Notes: generated from the sequence alone by a model not told the origin. Positions 8,323 through 16,438 are shown, numbered from the stretch's first letter. The stretch is DNA of 29,495 bases from Lachnospiraceae bacterium (GCA_017542725.1 JAFXWR010000120.1:1-29495); one strand, 5' to 3'. Made by a program: numbers and translations.

Positions 8323-8985
8323 TTAGAAAAATTCTTCTTCTATGTCAAGACAAAGTGCGTGATAAATTGATATGTGTTCTTCCTGTATGAGATAAGTTTC
8401 ATCAAGTGGCACTATCACATTTACATCTGCTATATCTTTGAGTTTGCCTCCACCTTTTCCTGAAAGCACAATCACCTTCACTCCTTTTGCTTTTGCAACA
8501 AGAGCGGCATTGACTACATTTTTAGAGTTTCCTGATGTTGATATAGCAATTAAGACATCTCCATGTTTTCCAAATCCTAAAACTCCATTTGCAAATACAT
8601 AGTCTGCATTTTTATCATTTGCATACGCTGTGTTTAGACCAACTAAGCTTGTCAAATCTATGGTAGGAAGTCCTTGTTCAAGACTCATCACCATATCATT
8701 GAATTTATCATTTATAGAAAAATTATTATTCTTATCGTAAAAATTTTCAATGGTAGTCTTAAGCTCTTTTGCCAATTTTTCATCTATAGGTCTCTTTTTC
8801 TTAAAGCCTTTCATAAGTTCACCTGTGATGTGAGAAGAATCTGCAGCACTTCCTCCATTGCCACAAATCATAACTTTATTTCCAGCTTTAAAGCAATCTC
8901 TTAAAACTTCAAATGCTCTCACAATATCGTACTTAATTGGTTCAAGACATTCTTTTCTTTTGCACAACTCATCAATATACATCAT
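8323..8985 (-). CDS. gmhA: Sedoheptulose-7-phosphate isomerase (SIS domain)
   Basis: 220 aa with a single SIS domain. CGNGGSAADSSHITGEL (residues 41-57) and ISTSGNSKNVVNA (148-160) are the phosphosugar-binding signatures of GmhA. QEEHISIYH (201-209) matches the C-terminal helix that carries the family's catalytic histidine. It converts sedoheptulose 7-phosphate to D-glycero-D-manno-heptose 7-phosphate, the entry to activated heptose. Residues 66-100 are longer and more charged than the compact loop of typical GmhA. The start is the first of two adjacent ATGs, with AAAGGAG 5 nt upstream, and overlaps the gmhB stop as ATGA, implying coupled translation. Operon context (hddC, gmhB) supports the GDP-heptose branch. 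Confidence 0.92.
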   Translation of the reverse strand: MMYIDELCKRKECLEPIKYDIVRAFEVLRDCFKAGNKVMICGNGGSAADSSHITGELMKGFKKKRPIDEKLAKELKTTIENFYDKNNNFSINDKFNDMVMSLEQGLPTIDLTSLVGLNTAYANDKNADYVFANGVLGFGKHGDVLIAISTSGNSKNVVNAALVAKAKGVKVIVLSGKGGGKLKDIADVNVIVPLDETYLIQEEHISIYHALCLDIEEEFF

Positions 8986-9707
8986 AGTCTCTCCTTTATA
9001 AACTTATTTATATCATCATATATCTCAAACTTTTTTGGCAACTCTTTTTGTTTATCTTTTTTGTGATTATATTCTACAAAACCTTCTCCACTCATCACAA
9101 ATATAGGATTTACTCCATACCTTTCTCCAGCAAGTACATCAAGCCATTTATCGCCTATCATATACGAATTTTCTTTATCAACTATGGCTGCATCGACATC
9201 TCTTCTGTAAATTTTATTTCTATCATATTCATATGATGTCTTATTGGCTATTAGATTTTCATCTATGTATTGCAACTTTCCATTTTTTAAATCATTTTCA
9301 CATTGGTTGAACATACCAATTTCTGGTTTCCTACAGTCACAGTGAAAAATCAAATCTCGCTTTGCATTTTCTGCTATCACACCCTTATTATTTTTTCCAC
9401 TTGTGTGATGTGGACAATAATAAAATCCATCTATGAGACCACCGAGTTTTTCTTGTAAAAGTTTATTGCTATAATGTGTGTCGCATTCGTCAAATCTACC
9501 TTTGGCAATTCCTGCCTGATTTGAAATTACCACAAGCATATATCCTTTTTCTTTTGCAAGCTTTAAACTATCCTTAACGCCTTCAAGTGGTCTTGTCTTT
9601 TCAATTACTTCCTTGTAAGAAAACTTCTCACTTCCAAAAGCACCATCGTCATAACAAATGGTTCCATCTCTATCTAAAAATAAAATTTTTTGTTTCTTCA
9701 ATTCCAT
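8982..9707 (-). CDS. gmhB: D-glycero-D-manno-heptose 1,7-bisphosphate phosphatase (HAD, HisB-N/GmhB type)
   Basis: 241 aa. FLDRDGT (residues 10-16) provides the nucleophile and acid/base Asp pair, ISNQAGIAKG is motif II, CRKPE (125-129) contains the motif III lysine, and MIGDKWLD (183-190) is motif IV. CPHH (98-101) with CDC (123-125) forms the zinc loop typical of GmhB. It removes one phosphate from heptose 1,7-bisphosphate. Compared with the usual ~180-190 aa it is long: about 35-40 extra residues (around 140-178) sit between motifs III and IV, and there is a charged C-terminal tail. It begins 2 nt after the bioY stop without an obvious strong ribosome site and overlaps gmhA by 4 nt. HisB-type histidinol-phosphatase activity is less likely given the neighbours. 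Confidence 0.88.
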   Translation of the reverse strand: MELKKQKILFLDRDGTICYDDGAFGSEKFSYKEVIEKTRPLEGVKDSLKLAKEKGYMLVVISNQAGIAKGRFDECDTHYSNKLLQEKLGGLIDGFYYCPHHTSGKNNKGVIAENAKRDLIFHCDCRKPEIGMFNQCENDLKNGKLQYIDENLIANKTSYEYDRNKIYRRDVDAAIVDKENSYMIGDKWLDVLAGERYGVNPIFVMSGEGFVEYNHKKDKQKELPKKFEIYDDINKFIKERL

Positions 9708-9709
9708 GT

Positions 9710-10240
9710 TTATATAAGATTACTTTTTACTAATGCACTTCTAATTTTTGTTCCCGCAAATAATGCTACTATCATCTTCACTATATCGCCAGGAATAAAT
9801 GGTAAAACTCCTGCCGAAAGTGCAGCCACAAGAGTGAGTCCCGCCTGCCTCATGAGCCATAATGTGCCAAACACATACAGCACAATCGTACCAAGCACCA
9901 TGCCTAGTAGCGGGCGAGCTTTGCGAGCCCTCTCTACGAACGCTCCTTCTATAAATGCTAAAAAAATGTATCCTATAATATATCCCCCCGTCGGTCCAAG
10001 CACCTTACCAGCTCCACCTGTAAATCCAGTAAACACAGGTGCGCCAGCAAATCCAAGTAGCACATATACTAAAACACTGATTGTGCCATCTTCCCAACCA
10101 AGTATTATAACTGTTAAGTATATGGCAAATGTCGCAAGTGAAATTGGCACAGGGCTCACCGGAATTGCAATTGCAAATGGCGAGATGACACAAATGACGG
10201 CGGTCATAAGTGCTATTGAAACTATTCTATTTATTCTCAT
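9710..10240 (-). CDS. bioY: BioY, biotin-specific S component of an ECF transporter
   Basis: 176 aa, a hydrophobic protein with about six membrane segments. The loop PVSPVPISLATF (residues 27-38), LLGFAGAPVFTGFTGG (61-76) and GPTGGYIIGY (82-91) are BioY signatures. It captures biotin in the membrane and normally works with shared EcfA/A'/T subunits, which are not in the window. Its gene overlaps the hddC stop (ATGA) and is followed by gmhB after 2 nt, so it is locked inside a heptose operon; no other biotin gene is present. Residues 102-111 (cytoplasmic-loop sequence VERARKARPL) are encoded by a type A dispersed repeat (9907-9930), an in-frame insertion or acquisition in a loop where family members have a short variable basic stretch. 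Confidence 0.93.
   Translation of the reverse strand: MRINRIVSIALMTAVICVISPFAIAIPVSPVPISLATFAIYLTVIILGWEDGTISVLVYVLLGFAGAPVFTGFTGGAGKVLGPTGGYIIGYIFLAFIEGAFVERARKARPLLGMVLGTIVLYVFGTLWLMRQAGLTLVAALSAGVLPFIPGDIVKMIVALFAGTKIRSALVKSNLI
9907..9930 (+). repeat. Dispersed palindromic repeat, type A copy (inside bioY)
   Basis: On the plus strand it runs GTAGCGGGCGAGC...GCGAGCCC. It forms the cleanest type A hairpin: GGGC/GCCC and GC/GC pairs flank a tandem G-A mismatch. It is translated in frame as part of a BioY loop; an inverted head-like CTCTACGA follows directly (9932-9939). Confidence 0.7.
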
Positions 10241-10983
10241 CTTTCTTCTTCTCGCTTCTCTTTATACTCTTTCAAACTATCTGGTGTTCCGATATCGACA
10301 AATGATGCCTTACTTACTTCGCCACCTATAAGTTTTCCTTCGCTTAACCACTTTGGAATCAAATCTTTTTCAAGTGATGATTTGACGCCATGAGGAATTG
10401 TTTCAATTAAGGATTTCTTTATAATATAAATTCCACCATTTATAAATAAATCTTTGTCTTCATCTTCCTTGGCATCCACTTTCTCATCAAATGAAACTAT
10501 AACTCCATGCTCTTTATCTCCACCAGTCTTTGTACCACTATAGTCAATTTTTATTGTGCCATATCTACTTTTATCATTTACTTCTTTACAAGCTATACTC
10601 ATATCAGCGTTGAGTTTTAAAAAGTTTTCTTCAAGCTTAAATAAATTTGCTTCAAACAAAGTATCACCATTTAACACAAGAGCATAGTCGTACTTCATCT
10701 TATCAAGACAGTTTCTTATAGCACCACCTGTCCCAAGTGCTATCTTCTCTTCAGCATAGTGAACTTCCACTCCAAAGAAATATTTTTCGCCAAAGTAATT
10801 TCTCACTTCATGACTCTTATATCCAGTTGCAAATATCACATTTGTAATTTTGTAACTCTTCAAATATTTAATTACATTTACAAGGAATGGCTCATTGTTG
10901 ACCTCTGTCATAGTCTTTTGTTTCTCTCCGATTACTGACCTAAGTCTCGTTCCTTGTCCACCACAGAGTATTATCGCCTGCAT
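10237..10983 (-). CDS. hddC: Sugar-1-phosphate nucleotidyltransferase, probable heptose-1-phosphate guanylyltransferase HddC
   Basis: 248 aa, a single nucleotidyltransferase domain without a C-terminal beta-helix. The N-terminus MQAIILCGGQGTRLRSV is the nucleotide loop, followed by KTMTEVNNEPFL (residues 23-34). LGTGGAIRNC (83-92), LNGDTLFE (104-111, metal-binding Asp) and FVDIGTPDSL (around 226-237) are typical of HddC and RmlA-like enzymes. In the neighbourhood of gmhA and gmhB the likely reaction is GTP + D-glycero-alpha-D-manno-heptose 1-phosphate to GDP-heptose. Base specificity cannot be read from the sequence, so the HddC name depends on context. Its start overlaps the glycosyltransferase stop as TAATG, and its stop overlaps bioY as ATGA. 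Residues 157-179 are an acidic insertion (DAKEDEDKD). Confidence 0.82.
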   Translation of the reverse strand: MQAIILCGGQGTRLRSVIGEKQKTMTEVNNEPFLVNVIKYLKSYKITNVIFATGYKSHEVRNYFGEKYFFGVEVHYAEEKIALGTGGAIRNCLDKMKYDYALVLNGDTLFEANLFKLEENFLKLNADMSIACKEVNDKSRYGTIKIDYSGTKTGGDKEHGVIVSFDEKVDAKEDEDKDLFINGGIYIIKKSLIETIPHGVKSSLEKDLIPKWLSEGKLIGGEVSKASFVDIGTPDSLKEYKEKREEER

Positions 10984-13900
10984 TATACAAAATCATCCTT
11001 TATTATATTCCATGCTGCATCCATGGTAAATCTATTATTGATTACTTTTTGCGTTTCAATAGATAGATTTTTCAACTCATCTATATTGTCATATAGCTTT
11101 ATTACTTCATTTGCAAATCCGAGAGCGTCGTCCTCTATCTTCATGAAATATGGTGCATCAACTATACCTTCCGCACCACAATTTGTAGTGACTATTGCCG
11201 CACCATTTGCCATAGCTTCTATAATTTTTCCTTTTATACCTGCACCATATCTAAGTGGTGCTACAACTATTCTTGTATCATTATAAAGTTTTAAAAGTTC
11301 TTCGTCAGAGACAAAACCTTTTAAAATATATCCGCCTTCCTCACATATTTTCTTAATCTCATCAGTAGGATTTGAACCAACTACTACAAGATTGATGTTG
11401 CTATTTCTTGCTTTTATTCTTGGCATTATGCTTTCGTGGAGCCACCTAATAGCATCTTTATTTGGATCATGGTTGAAGCCGCCAACAAACAATATATTTT
11501 TAGTATTTGCAAAATCTCTATGCACTATAGGTTTTTCGTCAAACATATATGCATTTATTGCTTTAACTCTTAAAGTGTCATCCACTTTTTTAATTTCTTC
11601 TATTTCCTTATATGATGGATAGTAACTTATGTCTGACTTATAGAGAAGTGAATATTCAAGATTTCTATAATATTTAAACTCATAGAGTGCAGACTCATCA
11701 CCCATCAAATCATATTCTCTTTGAAGTCTCATATAGTGAAGGTCGTGTCCATAGTAAATTATTTTCGTATACATATTTTGTCTTATAAAATCTATATACT
11801 TTATCGCTATATGTGGACGATTTAAAAATACAAAATCAAAACTTCTCTTATTATCCTTTAAATATCCCCAGAGATTTGCTTGAACGTTATTTCCATATAT
11901 GACTTCTATACCAGCTTGCTCAAGCATATCGCCATATGGCGAATTGAGCATAAAGTTGTCGCCAAGGAATTTGACAGAGTATCCCATCTTTTTAAACATC
12001 ATCATATAAGAATAAACTGTCTTAGAACCTGCATCCTTATCCCATGTTGGCACATAATGGTCTATGAAAAGAATTGTCTTCTTTCCTATTGCTCTCTCTC
12101 TTGCTCTAAAGAAGTCTAAGTTTTCAGTGTGAGGGAATTGCTTTACAAGTTCATCCTTCCATTTCTCTTTTAATTTTTCTTTATTTATAACTTGATATGA
12201 CTTGATACTTCCTTCTTTATTCGCATCTGTTCCATTGCTTATGCCTTCAAAATGTGTTATGACTGAAAGTGGTTGATATACAACCTTATATCCATACTTT
12301 CTAACTTCAAATGCGAGATCTGAATCTTCACAGTATGCCGGTGTATATCTTTCATCAAAGCCACCAATTATATTCCAAAGATTTTTTCTAATCATAATTG
12401 CAGCACCAGATATATAGTCAACTTCTTTTACATAATTATATTTGAAATCATCTGGATCATCGCCTCTTCCATAGTTAGCACCTTCACCATCGCTCCATAT
12501 TATGCCACCGGCTTCTTGAAGTGTGCCATCAGCAAATACAAGTTTTGAACCAGTCATACCGATAGAAGAATTATTATCAAGCAAATTTACAAGTGATGAA
12601 AGGTATCCTGGTTTAACTTCCGTATCATTATTTAAGAAATAAATATACTCACCTTGAGCAAGTTTTGCCGCAGCATTGCAATTCTTTAGGAAGCCTAAGT
12701 TCTCAGTATTTCTATTTACAATGACATTTTCAACATACTTGCTTATATTTCTTGTAGTATCAGTTGAGACGTCATCAGCAATTATAACTTCATATGGCGT
12801 CTCTTCAGGATTTGTATTCATCATTATAGAGTAAAGACATTTATATGTATATCTTATCTGATTGTAGCAAGGGATTATTATAGAAACTTTTGGAATGTCA
12901 CATTTTGGAAGAGCAACTTTGCCACACTCAAAATATGCATCGCCAATCATAAAGTCGCCAATAATTCTATTTCTTCCCGCTTTGGTGAAATAAGTTTTAA
13001 GCATCTTAAATGGATGTCTTATAGTTCTATAGATGTATTTGCAAATCTTACTTCTTACAGTTTCAGGTGGCAGTAATTTCTTCACAAGACTTTTGATTTT
13101 TCTTGATATTTTATAAATTATGCCTTCTCGTTTAAATAGTATTGTATTTTGCTCCGTAAGTGCACCTACCTGGTCTTGCAAATTGTTGATTAAATTTTCA
13201 AGATTATTTACGTGGACATTTGTAAGCCTTATTATTTCATTTTGTTTATTCGCTTGATAATCTATAGCATTGTTTTCACCTGTGATTCTATCAAGTTGTT
13301 CTCTAACTCTGTCAAGTTCTGCTTTTATATAATATAATTTTGCAAATCCAGGATTTAATTCTTCATACTTTGTAACATCGAGATTATTAATATTTTCATG
13401 AACTTTTGATTGGAATTCATTTTCAGCATTCTCATACCTTTCTGCATCCATATAGCCTATACCGAAGTCACGAACCAAATCCTTAAATGTGCTATAAGTT
13501 AAATTTTGTCTGCACGATTTCCAAAAATACTTAAGTATTCTATATCTCAAAAAGTCTACTTCTGTCGTGTCCTTTGAAATCCATTCACTGTCTATTACAT
13601 ACAATTTGTTATCAGCAACTATTACATTTTGGAAAGTACAATCAAGATTATAGTTTTGTATTATTCCATTGAATTTGCCGATAATCTTGTACATATATTC
13701 AGCAATAACTTCTTTTTCTTTTTCACCATTTTTTATTCGATTAAGTATGACATCTGTAAGCATCTCTCCATCTATAAATGGATATACTACATAAGACTTG
13801 TCATCATTCGTTTCATTTTCACTAACATACTTTGTAGGCTTAAGAACCTCTATATTATGATTCTTAATGACATCGACATTTTCAACCATGTCTTTAACTT

Positions 13901-14771
13901 GTCTATTTGCTTCAATATATACTGCTTTCTTTACAACAATTTTTTTGCCTGCAGTATCTTCAAGTATACTAGTCCTAAGTGCAAACCTCTTTGCACGATT
14001 TAAATTATATTTTACATAAATTGTTTCAAATTCATTTTCATTCGTTGTAACTTTCTTTGCATCAAAAATCAAAATGTAAGAACTACAATAATAACTAAAC
14101 TTTCCAATAGACACTAGATTACGGGTCATCACACTTTCGTCTTCAAGTTTTGGAAGATATTTATCGCTGTATATTCTTAGAGGAAACTTATACTCTGGCA
14201 TAGGATAGTAAATGTTCATATTTGAATAGGCATACTTTTCTTTAGAACGATTCTTAAACGACTCAATTTCAGAATATGAAAAAGGCAGCGTCTCCTCATC
14301 AATTTTTGAACCAGCAATCACATTAAAGCTATTTTTATTATCAAATGCGATAAGTATAGACCCTGCATCATCAGTATAAGTTTGTGAAAGAAAATCTATT
14401 ACGTCACTTAAGTTATTACCTGTGAGTGTTGCTATTTTTTTTGTCATAGATGGTATGATAACATAATCAAACACTATGCCACTTAGTTTTCCACCAAGAC
14501 CTCTTATATCATCATCAATTAACTCTTTATATATGCTTACATTTTGTGGAAGGCTTAGATAACTTACAACCTTTTCCATCTCACTTGTTTCAAGAACTAT
14601 AGATAAGTGCTTTACCCTCTTTGCCAATGGGAAAATAAAGTTATCATCCACATCTCCGATAACCAAAACTTTGCTATCTTTCTCATTGCCAGTAGATTTT
14701 GACTTAAAATCATACCAATCAAAAAGATTAACAGCATATTTCTGCTGCAAATTTTTTAGTTCTTGATTCAT
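10983..14771 (-). CDS. Giant multidomain glycosyltransferase: degenerate N-terminal domain, kinase-like domain, coiled coil, GT2 and GT4-type modules
   Basis: 1262 aa. Residues 1-200 show a Rossmann-like pattern (KVLVIGDVDD at 34-43, FDYVIIPS at 101-108), possibly a degenerate methyltransferase. Residues 245-420 resemble a phosphotransferase/kinase fold: VVKKA (269-273), hinge-like YPFIDGEMLTDVI (330-342), catalytic-loop-like LDCTFQN (Asp377, Asn382) and VIDSEW (Asp394). Residues 480-545 are predicted coiled coil. Residues 628-850 are a GT2 module (VSIIIPCYNQ, FLNNDTEVKPG with NND at 714-716, YCEDSDLA at 813-820). Residues 897-1262 are a GT-B module of the GT4 type (ILFVGGFNHDPN, VVAPLRYGAGIKGKIIEAMANG). 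No membrane segment is seen. It probably builds a surface polymer, perhaps using the GDP-heptose made by the following genes. Acceptor and sugar are unknown. ATG 14771 has no ribosome site. Confidence 0.85.
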   Translation of the reverse strand: MNQELKNLQQKYAVNLFDWYDFKSKSTGNEKDSKVLVIGDVDDNFIFPLAKRVKHLSIVLETSEMEKVVSYLSLPQNVSIYKELIDDDIRGLGGKLSGIVFDYVIIPSMTKKIATLTGNNLSDVIDFLSQTYTDDAGSILIAFDNKNSFNVIAGSKIDEETLPFSYSEIESFKNRSKEKYAYSNMNIYYPMPEYKFPLRIYSDKYLPKLEDESVMTRNLVSIGKFSYYCSSYILIFDAKKVTTNENEFETIYVKYNLNRAKRFALRTSILEDTAGKKIVVKKAVYIEANRQVKDMVENVDVIKNHNIEVLKPTKYVSENETNDDKSYVVYPFIDGEMLTDVILNRIKNGEKEKEVIAEYMYKIIGKFNGIIQNYNLDCTFQNVIVADNKLYVIDSEWISKDTTEVDFLRYRILKYFWKSCRQNLTYSTFKDLVRDFGIGYMDAERYENAENEFQSKVHENINNLDVTKYEELNPGFAKLYYIKAELDRVREQLDRITGENNAIDYQANKQNEIIRLTNVHVNNLENLINNLQDQVGALTEQNTILFKREGIIYKISRKIKSLVKKLLPPETVRSKICKYIYRTIRHPFKMLKTYFTKAGRNRIIGDFMIGDAYFECGKVALPKCDIPKVSIIIPCYNQIRYTYKCLYSIMMNTNPEETPYEVIIADDVSTDTTRNISKYVENVIVNRNTENLGFLKNCNAAAKLAQGEYIYFLNNDTEVKPGYLSSLVNLLDNNSSIGMTGSKLVFADGTLQEAGGIIWSDGEGANYGRGDDPDDFKYNYVKEVDYISGAAIMIRKNLWNIIGGFDERYTPAYCEDSDLAFEVRKYGYKVVYQPLSVITHFEGISNGTDANKEGSIKSYQVINKEKLKEKWKDELVKQFPHTENLDFFRARERAIGKKTILFIDHYVPTWDKDAGSKTVYSYMMMFKKMGYSVKFLGDNFMLNSPYGDMLEQAGIEVIYGNNVQANLWGYLKDNKRSFDFVFLNRPHIAIKYIDFIRQNMYTKIIYYGHDLHYMRLQREYDLMGDESALYEFKYYRNLEYSLLYKSDISYYPSYKEIEEIKKVDDTLRVKAINAYMFDEKPIVHRDFANTKNILFVGGFNHDPNKDAIRWLHESIMPRIKARNSNINLVVVGSNPTDEIKKICEEGGYILKGFVSDEELLKLYNDTRIVVAPLRYGAGIKGKIIEAMANGAAIVTTNCGAEGIVDAPYFMKIEDDALGFANEVIKLYDNIDELKNLSIETQKVINNRFTMDAAWNIIKDDFV

Positions 14772-14779
14772 AACATTTA

Positions 14780-14808
14780 ATTATACTATGATTTCCCCAT
14801 TTTTACAA
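14780..14808 (-). promoter_or_regulatory. Promoter of the surface-glycan operon, near-leaderless
   Basis: Minus-strand -35 TTGTAA (14808-14803), 17-nt spacer, perfect -10 TATAAT (14785-14780). Only 8 nt separate the -10 box from the ATG at 14771, so transcription should begin within about 3 nt of the start codon. Confidence 0.65.
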
Positions 14809-14816
14809 CACATATC

Positions 14817-14832
14817 GTAGGGGCGAACGCAT
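14817..14832 (+). repeat. Dispersed palindromic repeat, type A, truncated copy
   Basis: Only the head half is present, GTAGGGGCGAACGC, directly followed 4 nt later by a full copy in the same orientation. It lies in the gap between the HAD terminator and the glycosyltransferase promoter. Confidence 0.6.
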
Positions 14833-14836
14833 AATC

Positions 14837-14863
14837 GTAGGGGCGAATGCTTGCAGAGCCCGC
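14837..14863 (+). repeat. Dispersed palindromic repeat, type A, full intergenic copy
   Basis: It starts GTAGGGGCGAATGC and ends AGAGCCCGC, the same core as the copy at 2624-2650 but in the opposite orientation relative to the genes. It abuts the poly-A side of the terminator at 14864-14890. Confidence 0.75.
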
Positions 14864-14890
14864 AAAAAAAGAGAAGACATCGTCTTCTCT
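14864..14890 (-). terminator. Rho-independent terminator after the HAD gene
   Basis: On the minus strand a 9-bp perfect stem (AGAGAAGAC against GTCTTCTCT, 14870-14890), triloop GAT, is followed by about seven T. It lies 6 nt after the HAD stop codon. Confidence 0.85.
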
Positions 14891-14896
14891 TATATA

Positions 14897-15583
14897 TTAC
14901 TTTTTAAAAATTATTCTTTGTTCTGCAACAAAATCTTCAAAATCTCTAAGCGATTTAATATTCCCAAACAGATGTTTCATAAGTTCATCATCCGCCTCTG
15001 TTTGGTCAGGCACCATCACCACGTTGCAGCCTGCACTACTTGCGCTCATCACACCATTAGGCGAATCTTCAACTGCAATCGTCTCATCTGGTTTTACATT
15101 CAATTTTTCACAAGCTGTAAGATAGACATCAGGAGCGGGTTTTCCATGTGGTACGTTTTTTGCACTTATTATATCATCAAAATATTTTTCTATATTTGCT
15201 TCCTTTATATAAGTCTTAGTTCTATCAGCTGCAGTCGCTGTGACAATTGCAATTGTCACATTTTTAGTTTTTAAAAACTTAAGACAATCTTCAACACCAT
15301 CTTTTAACTCTAATCCATTTGCCTTGACGCTTTCGTCAACTAAACTTCTCGCATATTTTTTTATCTCAGTCAAATCTGCCTTATTCACAGATATTTTTTC
15401 CACATATTCTTCAACAAACGGATATCCGAGCGACCTCATACCAAGCGCTTGTTTGTCAGTTATTGTATAACCAAATTTAGCAAATGCTTTAGGCCAATAC
15501 AAGCGATAATACTTTTCAGTATCTATGATAGTGCCATCTAAGTCGAACATAACTGCCTTTATAATTTTATTATCCAAAGACAT
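14897..15583 (-). CDS. HAD-superfamily phosphatase, beta-phosphoglucomutase-like
   Basis: 228 aa. Motif I is MFDLDGTIIDTE (residues 12-23) with the nucleophilic Asp and the +2 Asp. Motif II threonine lies in IVTATAADRT (113-122), motif III lysine in HGKPAPDVYL (146-155), and motif IV in VEDSPNGVMSA (171-181). A helical C1 cap occupies about residues 25-90. This is the HAD-IA pattern shared by beta-phosphoglucomutases and small sugar-phosphate phosphatases such as GPP or YcjU types. The substrate cannot be decided; the GKPAPDVYL and EDSPNG motifs fit both. The ATG is preceded by AAAGGA at good spacing. It lies 50 nt after the membrane-protein gene, probably in the same transcript, and is followed by a strong terminator. 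Confidence 0.88.
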   Translation of the reverse strand: MSLDNKIIKAVMFDLDGTIIDTEKYYRLYWPKAFAKFGYTITDKQALGMRSLGYPFVEEYVEKISVNKADLTEIKKYARSLVDESVKANGLELKDGVEDCLKFLKTKNVTIAIVTATAADRTKTYIKEANIEKYFDDIISAKNVPHGKPAPDVYLTACEKLNVKPDETIAVEDSPNGVMSASSAGCNVVMVPDQTEADDELMKHLFGNIKSLRDFEDFVAEQRIIFKK

Positions 15584-15633
15584 AAACTATCCTTTCTCTA
15601 ATGACCTTTGTATAACAAATGCATAGAATTCAT

Positions 15634-16407
15634 TTACAATTCAACTCTTAAATATTCAATATTCTTTCCCTCAATAGATTTAACAATCATATAATCAGAT
15701 TTGATAACGCTTAGTTTGCCATTTTCATTCTTCAATTTAACCAATATTGTTTCATCTTTTGTATTTAGCACTACTACATACTTGTTATCATTCATAGTTA
15801 CAACTTCATATTCGCCACTTTGCGGATTAGAATCTTTTTCGAAACATTTATAAACAGTGTAAGTAAAAGAACCAACTAAATATATAAAATATACGGCTAT
15901 CGTGAATGCAGAATATAATATCAAAATAGTCTCAATCATGTTGTAGTTTTCTTTAGCGAGCGGGAAATAAGCCAGGTTAATTGCTACGGCAAGCATAATC
16001 GCCACTGTTACTATTATTGTAACATGCCATACATATCTCATTGTATACTCTTTTGCAAGCGGAGTGAATATAACAAAGTTATAACCAAAAACAAAAATAG
16101 CACAGAGAATTGCACAAATTACATCAGAAACTTTAAAATAATTAACAGCAAAAATATATTGCGCCACTATAAACACTAATAATAATGCTATTTGCAATAA
16201 CTTCTCAACCAAATTTTTGTTGAAGCTGACATCAAACCTATGATATGGTACTCCAAATTTTTCTTGATAGTTCAATGAATATTTGAAAGCATACACACTT
16301 CTAATAGTAAATACAATTAATGCAAATGCACCAAGAATATATGGGGCAATTTTATCCATCTCCATTAATTCTTTGTAAATTGATTCTATAATACTATTAA
16401 TGTCCAT
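15634..16407 (-). CDS. Polytopic membrane protein of unknown function
   Basis: 257 aa from ATG 16407, chosen because AGAGGAG lies 8 nt upstream; an in-frame start 20 codons earlier would lie inside the promoter. Five hydrophobic segments are visible: PYILGAFALIVFTI (around 22-36), LLQIALLLVFIVAQYIFAV, VICAILCAIFVFGYNFVIF, VTIIVTVAIMLAVAINLAYF and ILILYSAFTIAVYFIYLV. The last ~65 residues are soluble and beta-rich (YEVVTMNDNKYVVVLN, IEYLRVEL), presumably cytoplasmic. I do not recognise the family. It has its own promoter and is followed after 50 nt by the HAD gene. No catalytic motif is visible. Confidence 0.8.
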   Translation of the reverse strand: MDINSIIESIYKELMEMDKIAPYILGAFALIVFTIRSVYAFKYSLNYQEKFGVPYHRFDVSFNKNLVEKLLQIALLLVFIVAQYIFAVNYFKVSDVICAILCAIFVFGYNFVIFTPLAKEYTMRYVWHVTIIVTVAIMLAVAINLAYFPLAKENYNMIETILILYSAFTIAVYFIYLVGSFTYTVYKCFEKDSNPQSGEYEVVTMNDNKYVVVLNTKDETILVKLKNENGKLSVIKSDYMIVKSIEGKNIEYLRVEL

Positions 16408-16438
16408 AGTATTTTCTCCTCTAAAATATATACAATTT

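Noticed and set aside
9690..10331. A 213-codon open frame on the plus strand across bioY
   Set aside because: It is antisense to a clear BioY gene with membrane segments and tight operon junctions; the peptide has low complexity and no recognisable motif.
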